From the NCBI GenBank assembly GCA_947479185.1, contig CANJYY010000207.1:1-5548 (forward strand): a DNA stretch of 5,548 bases. Direction: 5' to 3'. Of this stretch, positions 1-4,137 are shown in pieces. Every line of letters starts with the position of its first letter. The first letter of the stretch is position 1. The translations under genes and the position numbers were made by a program. This DNA is from Caulobacteraceae bacterium. Its GTDB lineage: Bacteria; Pseudomonadota; Alphaproteobacteria; Caulobacterales; Caulobacteraceae. A model generated the notes under the pieces. It did no database searches. It saw only the letters and a list, made by a program, of their open reading frames with translations, and was not told the DNA's origin.

Positions 1-331
1 CGTAGACATCCGGCTTGAACCCCACGGTCAGCGCGCCGTCGACGTCGAGCACCGGCCGCTTGATCATCGACGGCTGGGCGACCATCAGGGCGATGGCCTT
101 CGCCTGGTCGAGGCCGGTCCTGTCGGCGTCCGGCAGCTTGCGGAAGGTCGTGCCGGCCCGGTTCAGCAGCACCTCCCAGCCGACCTTGCCCGCCCACCGC
201 TCCAGCGTCGACGCGTCGATGCCGACGGCCTTGTAGTCATGGAAGGCGTAGGCCACGCCCCGGCCGTCCAGCCAGTCGCGGGCCTTCTTCATCGTGTCGC
301 AGGCCTTGATGCCGTGCAGGGTGATCTTCAT
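1..331 (-). CDS. ArsC/Spx-family reductase, YffB-like (3' end outside window)
   Basis: Translation from the ATG at 331-329 is open for 110 codons to the window edge. It begins MKITLHGIKACDTMKKAR, the N-terminus of the ArsC-related thioredoxin-fold family (YffB/Spx-like). Cys11 lies in a G-I-K-A-C-D-T-M-K-K-A context, the position of the redox-active Cys of ArsC. Further family landmarks are N-R-A-G-T-T-F-R-K-L (about residues 57-66) and P-S-M-I-K-R-P-V-L (about 87-95), the conserved cis-Pro region. Relatives are about 115-120 residues long, so only a few C-terminal residues are missing. The protein is cytosolic with no signal peptide. True arsenate reductases pair this fold with arsenic-resistance genes, and none is visible here. 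The YffB subgroup has been linked to glutathione-dependent thiol reduction, but its physiological substrate is unclear. The gene is divergent from the M15 peptidase gene with 83 bases between starts. The family is secure; the substrate is not. Confidence 0.9.
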   Translation of the reverse strand, partial: MKITLHGIKACDTMKKARDWLDGRGVAYAFHDYKAVGIDASTLERWAGKVGWEVLLNRAGTTFRKLPDADRTGLDQAKAIALMVAQPSMIKRPVLDVDGALTVGFKPDVY

Positions 332-414
332 CGCAATACAACTTTCAGGGTTGGAAAACCCGGGGCGCGCGACTACCGTCGACGAACGCAGGTTTTCGAA
401 ACAGGGGCGAGACC
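332..414. promoter_or_regulatory. Divergent intergenic region, presumed promoters of both flanking genes
   Basis: These 83 bases separate the starts of the ArsC-like gene (leftward) and the M15 peptidase gene (rightward), so promoters for both should lie here. I cannot pick convincing -35/-10 pairs. A 5-bp stem, GGGTT (348-352) with AACCC (357-361), closes a GGAA loop, and TTTCGAAA (394-401) is a perfect 8-base palindrome. AGGGG at 403-407 is a plausible ribosome binding site 7 bases before the ATG at 415. Confidence 0.45.
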
Positions 415-852
415 ATGAAGCTCAGTGAGCATTTCTCGCTGGAGGAATTCACCCATTCCAGCAAGGCTATTTCCATGAACGTCAGCAACGCGCCGACGCC
501 CGCTCACCTGGAGAACCTGAAGCACCTGGCCGACCGCATGGAGGCCGTGCGCGCCCTGTTCGGGAGAGCCATCGAGATCACCAGCGCCTATCGCAATCCC
601 ACCGTCAACGCGGCCGTCGGCGGCGTGCCGAATTCGGCGCACGCCCAGGGCCATGCCGCGGACTTCCATGTGGACGGCATGAACGACCTGGACGTCGCCA
701 GGGCCATCCGTGACAGCGGTCTGAAGTTCGACCAGCTGATCTATGAGAAGAACCGCTGCGTCCACATCAGCTTCGACCCGGACCGCATGCGTCAGGATGT
801 GCGACGCCAGCCCGGCGGCCCCGGCTCGCCAACCTATCCGGGCCTGGGATAG
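415..852 (+). CDS. M15A-type zinc D-Ala-D-Ala carboxypeptidase-like protein (Peptidase_M15_3)
   Basis: A 145-residue protein of the small M15A metallopeptidase type, which cleaves D-Ala-D-Ala or related cross-link bonds in peptidoglycan. The N-terminus MKLSEHFSLEEFTHS matches the usual opening of this family. The family motif SxHxxGxAxD is intact at Ser74-Ala-His76 through Gly79, Ala81 and Asp83. With His117 in V-H-I-S this gives the expected zinc triad His76/Asp83/His117. F-D-Q-L-I-Y-E (105-111) precedes the last ligand as in relatives. The usual Trp just before V-H-I-S is Cys115 here. No signal peptide or membrane segment is visible, so export would need another route; this is normal for phage-type endolysins of the family, and such genes also occur as isolated chromosomal copies. 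No phage genes flank it. The ATG is supported by AGGGG 7 bases upstream. The C-terminal tail is Gly/Pro-rich. The family is confident; the cellular role (wall remodelling or prophage relic) is undecided. Confidence 0.88.
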   Translation: MKLSEHFSLEEFTHSSKAISMNVSNAPTPAHLENLKHLADRMEAVRALFGRAIEITSAYRNPTVNAAVGGVPNSAHAQGHAADFHVDGMNDLDVARAIRDSGLKFDQLIYEKNRCVHISFDPDRMRQDVRRQPGGPGSPTYPGLG

Positions 853-859
853 CCAGGCC
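841..859. terminator. Possible bidirectional terminator hairpin between convergent genes
   Basis: GGCCTGG (841-847) pairs perfectly with CCAGGCC (853-859) around a 5-base loop that contains the TAG stop of the peptidase gene. It is followed at once by the 12-base palindrome CCGGGCGCCCGG (861-872), which ends next to the kinase stop codon. The position between two convergent stops fits a shared terminator. No T-run follows on either strand, so intrinsic termination would be weak or atypical. Confidence 0.35.
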
Positions 860-872
860 GCCGGGCGCCCGG

Positions 873-1946
873 TCAGTCCATCTGCGGCGAGGCGTCGGCC
901 CGGGCGAAGAACACCGTCACCTTCATGCCCGATCCGGGGCTTGAGACGACATCGACCGTGGCCTGCGCGTTCTGGCGCAGCGACTGCACGATCAGCACGC
1001 CCAGACGGCCGGGCTTGGGCCAGACCGCGCCCTCGGCCAGCCCAACGCCGTCATCAGAAATGATCACCCGGCAGCCGGTTTCGTCGATAAGGCTGTGCAG
1101 GCTGATCGTGCCGCCCTCCCGGCCGATGAAGGCATGCTTCAGCGAGTTGGTCAGCACCTCGTTGACCACCAGGCCGGCCGGCATGGCGACGTTGATCGAG
1201 ACCGGCCAGGTGTCGACCTGCAGGTTGAGATGGATGCCTTCGACGGCGTGGGCCTGCATGACCGCCGAGGCGATCTGGCTGAGGTAGACGCCGAGATCGA
1301 CGCTCTCGCTGAAGGAGTCGTCCGACAGCGTCTGGTAGAGAATCGCCAGGGCGCCGACCCGGCCAGCCAGACGGTCGAACGGCTCGCCGTCCGTCTGGTC
1401 CGGCGCGTTGCGCGCCTCCAGCCGGATCAGGGCCGTGATCATCTGCAGATTGTTCTTCACCCGGTGCTGCAGCTCCTGCAGCAGGATGTCCTTCTCCTGG
1501 ATCTGGTGCTCGAGCAGCGCGCTGTCGCTGCGCCGGACTTCCGCCAGCGCCACCAGCCGGAAGATCGGATGGCCGTCATCGTCCTGGATGATGTTCGACC
1601 AGGCGTCGACCGACAGCGCGCCGCCCTCGCCGTCGAGATCGAAGGCGCCGATATAGTCCTCGTCGGCGGCTATGGCGTCGCTGAGCTTGCGCCCCTCGGC
1701 CGCGGTGGCGATCACGTTCAGCACGCCCCAGGGCTTGCCCTGGACAGACCCTGCGGTCTGTCCGGTCAACCGTTCGAATTCGAGGTTGGCGTAGGTCACG
1801 CGCTCGGAGGGATGCAGTTCGGCCACCGCGACGGCGAGCGGCAGTTGGTCCAGAAACTGCTTGAAGCGGTCGCTCTCCAGCGCCTCGGCGAGGTGCGGCG
1901 TGTCCATCAGGGCGCCGACGGCCGGACTGTCTTCACGCTCCGCCAT
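873..1946 (-). CDS. Soluble PAS-HisKA_2 sensor histidine kinase, LovK-like architecture
   Basis: A 357-residue cytosolic kinase counted from the ATG at 1946; an in-frame TTG directly before it (1949) is a less likely start. Residues about 25-140 form one PAS domain containing V-T-Y-A-N-L-E-F-E-R-L-T-G, a PAS/LOV signature. A short coiled-coil linker (about 141-158) leads to the HisKA_2 box L-Q-H-R-V-K-N-N-L-Q, with His161 as predicted phospho-acceptor. The HATPase_c domain follows: N-box V-N-E-V-L-T-N-S-L-K-H-A-F (Asn262, Asn267), G1 box D-D-G-V-G-L (298-303) and a G2-like G-R-L-G-V-L-I-V (313-320). No transmembrane segment or signal peptide is present. Length and domain order match LovK of Caulobacter, but the PAS lacks the LOV photoactive Cys: Trp73 sits at that position. 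HisKA_2 kinases in alphaproteobacteria often feed the PhyR/NepR general stress pathway or single-domain regulators. None is encoded nearby, so partner and signal are unknown. The gene is convergent with the peptidase gene. Confidence 0.92.
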   Translation of the reverse strand: MAEREDSPAVGALMDTPHLAEALESDRFKQFLDQLPLAVAVAELHPSERVTYANLEFERLTGQTAGSVQGKPWGVLNVIATAAEGRKLSDAIAADEDYIGAFDLDGEGGALSVDAWSNIIQDDDGHPIFRLVALAEVRRSDSALLEHQIQEKDILLQELQHRVKNNLQMITALIRLEARNAPDQTDGEPFDRLAGRVGALAILYQTLSDDSFSESVDLGVYLSQIASAVMQAHAVEGIHLNLQVDTWPVSINVAMPAGLVVNEVLTNSLKHAFIGREGGTISLHSLIDETGCRVIISDDGVGLAEGAVWPKPGRLGVLIVQSLRQNAQATVDVVSSPGSGMKVTVFFARADASPQMD

Positions 1947-2080
1947 CAACCGTCACCACTCTGGAGCGCGACAGACGGAACCAAGCCTGCGCGCGAATAC
2001 CCCGCCGCCCGTATGGGCCTCTTTGAGGCAATTCCGAAGTTGTTTCGGGCTTCCACCCTTTCGCGGCCGCCGCCGCCGAT
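1947..2080 (-). other. Non-coding gap between two minus-strand genes, with two small hairpins
   Basis: This 134-base stretch lies downstream of the DUF6880-like gene and upstream of the kinase. Read on the minus strand, two small stems occur in a row: CCGAA/TTCGG (2048-2044 with 2038-2034) and GCCTC/GAGGC with a 3-base loop (2029-2025 with 2021-2017). Neither is followed by a T-run. They could weakly end the upstream transcript or form part of the kinase leader. I looked for the alphaproteobacterial EcfG stress-promoter pattern (GGAAC, about 16-17 bases, CGTT) on this strand and did not find it, and no clear sigma-70 promoter is visible. Confidence 0.35.
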
Positions 2081-3445
2081 CTATCGCCGCCAAGGCCCCG
2101 AGCGGCGGGCGGTCAGGCGCAGGGCGAAGGCCTCGTGGCTTTCCAGGCCGTCGAGGTCGCCGATCCGGCGCGCCAGAGCCTCGGCCTCGTCGGCCAGCGG
2201 TTCGGCGTCGGCGCGGGTGCGGGGATCGCTCCAGAGCGCCGTGATGGCGGCGCGCAGCAGGACCAGCGCCGCGCGCGGGTAGCGGGCGTCCAGCCGCGCG
2301 GCCCATTCCGCGAGTTCGGCGGGTTCGCCGGTCGCCTCGTCGCGCCGGGCGAGGATCATCGCCGCCGCCTCGTGCAAGGCCGGCCAGTCCATCAGGAAGG
2401 CCAGACCCTCGCGGAACCGGCCTTGTCGCGCGGCGACCTCGAAAGCCCGGTCCGTGGCCTCGACGTCATCGAAGTCCGGAAGAGCCTTGAGGAACCGGCG
2501 CAGCGGATCGGGCGACAGGGTGCGCTCGAACATCGCCCAGCGCTCCTCGTGGGCCGCCCTGGTCTCGCCGGACAGGTCGAGCGCCTCGATCCAGGCCTCG
2601 TACCAGGGCTCGGCCGCCGGGTCGGGCCGGCCGTCGAGGCCGCGTACCCGGTCGCGCGGGTCGGCGGCCTGCAGCGTGGCCAGGGCCTCGTCGATGCGGC
2701 CGGCCGTCAGCAGACGCCGGCCAACGGCGGCGGCGGTGCCGGGATCCTGGCGGAGGGTTCTGGGCACTGTCTCGAGGAAGGCGTCGACATCGCCGGCCGC
2801 GTCGGCCACCGCCCGGATGACCCGCGCCGAGGGCTTGAGCGCCGGGCGGGCGGCGATGCGGTTGTTCAGTTCGCCCAGCACGGCGGCGGCGAACGGCTTG
2901 CCGAAGGCGGCCAGCGCCGGACCGAGCCGCTCGCCCCAGGCTGAGCTGGCGCCGAACAGCATGTCGGCCACCTCGGCGGCCAGGGCCAGATCGGCCGGCG
3001 CGCGCGGCGCCAGCACGGCCATGTCCTCGGCGGCGGCGGCGAACACCTGGTCGAGCTCACCCTTGGGATCCTTGACCCGCAGCGACAGGCCGTCGGCCAG
3101 GTCGAGGAAGGTCCACAGCCGGCGCATGGCGATGCCCGCGTCGAGATCGCCCAGCCGGCCGACGATCATCCGGCGCAGGACGGTCAGGTCGAGGATGAAC
3201 TCGGGCCGCTTGCGCCAGGACACCTTGGCCCGACTGCCGGCGATCATCGCCAGCCGCTTGTCGACCTCCTCGGCCAGGGCCGGCGCGCCGACCTCGGCGG
3301 ACAGCTCCATACGCAGTCGCCGCTTCAGCGCCGGCTGGCTGTCGCTGAGTTCCAGCAGCAGCGCGGCAAGGCTTTCTGCGCCCAGCGCCTCGAGATTGGC
3401 GGCGGTCAGGCGCCGCGCGGAGGCCGGGGTCTTCTTCGCCTTCAT
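2081..3445 (-). CDS. Conserved helical protein of unknown function, probably DUF6880
   Basis: A 454-residue protein rich in Ala, Leu, Arg, Asp and Glu and predicted to be almost entirely alpha-helical. The N-terminus is basic (MKAKKTPASARR), followed by a leucine-rich helix (about 18-50) with L-K-R-R-L-R-M-E-L, which I recall as typical of proteins annotated DUF6880 in alphaproteobacteria. Around residues 245-260, T-A-G-R-I-D-E-A-L-A-T-L-Q resembles a TPR helix, and the C-terminal half reads like degenerate TPR or solenoid repeats. There is no signal peptide, no membrane segment, no enzyme motif I can identify and not a single Cys, so a cytosolic scaffold or protein-binding role is plausible but inferred. 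The ATG at 3445 is supported by GAAGG (minus strand, 3457-3453) 7 bases upstream; the stop is TAG. Long open frames on the opposite strand here follow from codon bias. The CDS is confident; the family name is from memory. Confidence 0.85.
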   Translation of the reverse strand: MKAKKTPASARRLTAANLEALGAESLAALLLELSDSQPALKRRLRMELSAEVGAPALAEEVDKRLAMIAGSRAKVSWRKRPEFILDLTVLRRMIVGRLGDLDAGIAMRRLWTFLDLADGLSLRVKDPKGELDQVFAAAAEDMAVLAPRAPADLALAAEVADMLFGASSAWGERLGPALAAFGKPFAAAVLGELNNRIAARPALKPSARVIRAVADAAGDVDAFLETVPRTLRQDPGTAAAVGRRLLTAGRIDEALATLQAADPRDRVRGLDGRPDPAAEPWYEAWIEALDLSGETRAAHEERWAMFERTLSPDPLRRFLKALPDFDDVEATDRAFEVAARQGRFREGLAFLMDWPALHEAAAMILARRDEATGEPAELAEWAARLDARYPRAALVLLRAAITALWSDPRTRADAEPLADEAEALARRIGDLDGLESHEAFALRLTARRSGPWRR

Positions 3446-3695
3446 GGGCGGGCCTTCGCGGCCGATGGCGCGATCAGAAGCGACGGCGCCGCAAAGCTCA
3501 CAGGTCTCATCGCCTCACTATCCGCCCGCCGGGAAGGTTCGTCGGCGGCGCCCGCGACGACTAGCACCTGCCGACGGACGGGTCGATCCGGCCGGCGAGC
3601 CGGGTCCTTGCGAATGGTTCGCTCTCGCTTTGACGGGCGCCCGTTTCTGTGCCAGTAAAATTGGAACACGTTATAAACTGATAAAGGGGGACGGC
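3446..3695. promoter_or_regulatory. Divergent intergenic region with AT-rich, promoter-like segment
   Basis: These 250 bases separate the minus-strand DUF6880-like gene from the plus-strand operon. The left two-thirds are ordinary GC-rich sequence. From about 3644 to 3685 the composition changes sharply to AT-rich (GTAAAATTGG, TTATAAACTGATAAAG), the only such stretch in the window. For the plus strand, TTGACG (3630-3635) is a possible -35 element with TAAAAT (3656-3661) as -10, though the 20-base spacer is long. TATAAA (3672-3677) is another -10 candidate without a good -35. The 12-base palindrome ACGGGCGCCCGT (3633-3644) overlaps the -35 candidate and could be an operator. No promoter stands out for the minus-strand gene. 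Confidence 0.5.
3684..3691 (+). promoter_or_regulatory. Ribosome binding site deciding a GTG start
   Basis: AAGGGGGA sits immediately upstream of the GTG at 3696, with the AGGGG core 6 bases away. It is the only purine-rich site near the beginning of this frame and supports GTG over the next in-frame candidates, GTG at 3723 and ATG at 3799. Confidence 0.65.
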
Positions 3696-3902
3696 GTGAC
3701 GCTTTCCACACAGAGGCGCTTCGTGACGCCCCGGACGGAAGAAACGCTCGAGGCGCTGGCGGCCCGCGCCCTGCCCGACCGGCCGCTGGACGCGGCGATG
3801 GACGAGATCAGAAGCTACAACATGCACGTCTTCGTCATGCGCCGGCCGGCCGGCCTGCTGCTGGGCAGCGATGTGGTCTTCGTCGAACCGCCGCTGCAAT
3901 GA
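3696..3902 (+). CDS. Small hypothetical protein (68 aa), first gene of the amidohydrolase operon
   Basis: I do not recognise this protein. It has 68 residues from a GTG start with a strong ribosome binding site just upstream. The N-terminal half is charged and predicted helical (T-E-E-T-L-E-A-L-A-A-R-A-L, about 14-26, then L-D-A-A-M-D-E-I-R-S). The second half looks like a beta hairpin: Y-N-M-H-V-F-V-M-R-R (41-50) and G-L-L-L-G-S-D-V-V-F-V-E (53-64). There is no signal peptide, no Cys and no metal motif. The stop overlaps the next start as ATGA (3899-3902), so the two small genes are probably translationally coupled, and both precede the amidohydrolase. The same frame stays open far upstream, but that part is antisense to the DUF6880-like gene and is not coding. 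Its reality rests on the ribosome binding site, the promoter-like region and the ATGA junction. Confidence 0.7.
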   Translation: MTLSTQRRFVTPRTEETLEALAARALPDRPLDAAMDEIRSYNMHVFVMRRPAGLLLGSDVVFVEPPLQ

Positions 3903-4135
3903 GCGACGGAGGCGGACTGCCCTCCCCGGCCGAAGCCGTCATCGTCGGCGCCGAACTGGCCGCCGGTCATGACGGCCAGGCGGAGCTGGCGGTCCGGATC
4001 CGCTATTCGAACGGCGTGGTGGGCGTGGTCCTGCTCGACGCCGCCACCGGCTACACCCTGATGCGCAGCTGCGGCATCGACAGCCTGAGCGGCCTGACAG
4101 GCCAGTCCTGGCGCAAGATCCTCGAAGGAGTTTGA
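3899..4135 (+). CDS. Small hypothetical protein (78 aa), second gene of the amidohydrolase operon
   Basis: I do not recognise a named family. The 78-residue product has a flexible Gly/Pro-rich start, then a predicted beta-rich core: A-V-I-V-G-A-E-L (13-20), A-E-L-A-V-R-I-R-Y (28-36), V-V-G-V-V-L-L-D (40-47). A helical end follows, containing S-L-S-G-L-T-G-Q-S-W-R-K-I-L (62-75). The only Cys is Cys58 in M-R-S-C-G-I-D. It has no signal peptide or membrane helix. The ATG overlaps the preceding stop (ATGA) and no clear ribosome binding site precedes it, so translation probably depends on coupling. The stop lies 2 bases before the GTG of the amidohydrolase, and its last codons contain that gene's ribosome binding site. 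The tight spacing suggests a joint role, perhaps as accessory or binding partner of the enzyme; this is inference. Confidence 0.75.
   Translation: MSDGGGLPSPAEAVIVGAELAAGHDGQAELAVRIRYSNGVVGVVLLDAATGYTLMRSCGIDSLSGLTGQSWRKILEGV
4124..4130 (+). promoter_or_regulatory. Strong ribosome binding site for the amidohydrolase GTG start
   Basis: GAAGGAG ends 7 bases before the GTG at 4138 and lies inside the last codons of the preceding small gene. It fixes the GTG as the start; the protein then begins MYDIVIRNGLVVNGDG, exactly where amidohydrolases of this family begin. Confidence 0.85.
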
Positions 4136-4137
4136 GC

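Noticed and set aside
1..331. Arsenic-resistance locus
   Set aside because: The ArsC-like protein is of the YffB/Spx-like type and no arsR, arsB or acr3 gene lies in the window.
1947..1949. TTG as start of the histidine kinase
   Set aside because: An ATG follows immediately in frame and is the stronger start codon; the difference is one residue.
1095..2282. 395-codon open frame on the plus strand
   Set aside because: It is antisense to the histidine kinase, is rich in Asp, Val, Gln and Arg, and crosses the intergenic gap; a codon-bias shadow.
3663..3672. GGAACACGTT as an EcfG-type stress promoter
   Set aside because: GGAAC and CGTT are nearly adjacent instead of about 16-17 bases apart, so it does not match the promoter pattern.
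3561..3899. 112-codon minus-strand frame opposite the first small gene
   Set aside because: It has no convincing ribosome binding site and an Arg/His-rich composition. The plus-strand reading has better start signals and an ATGA junction, although this choice is less certain than for the longer genes.
2454..3902. 482-codon open frame on the plus strand as a single gene
   Set aside because: Most of it is antisense to the DUF6880-like gene and Ser/Arg-rich without domains. Only the last 69 codons (from GTG 3696) have a ribosome binding site and operon context.
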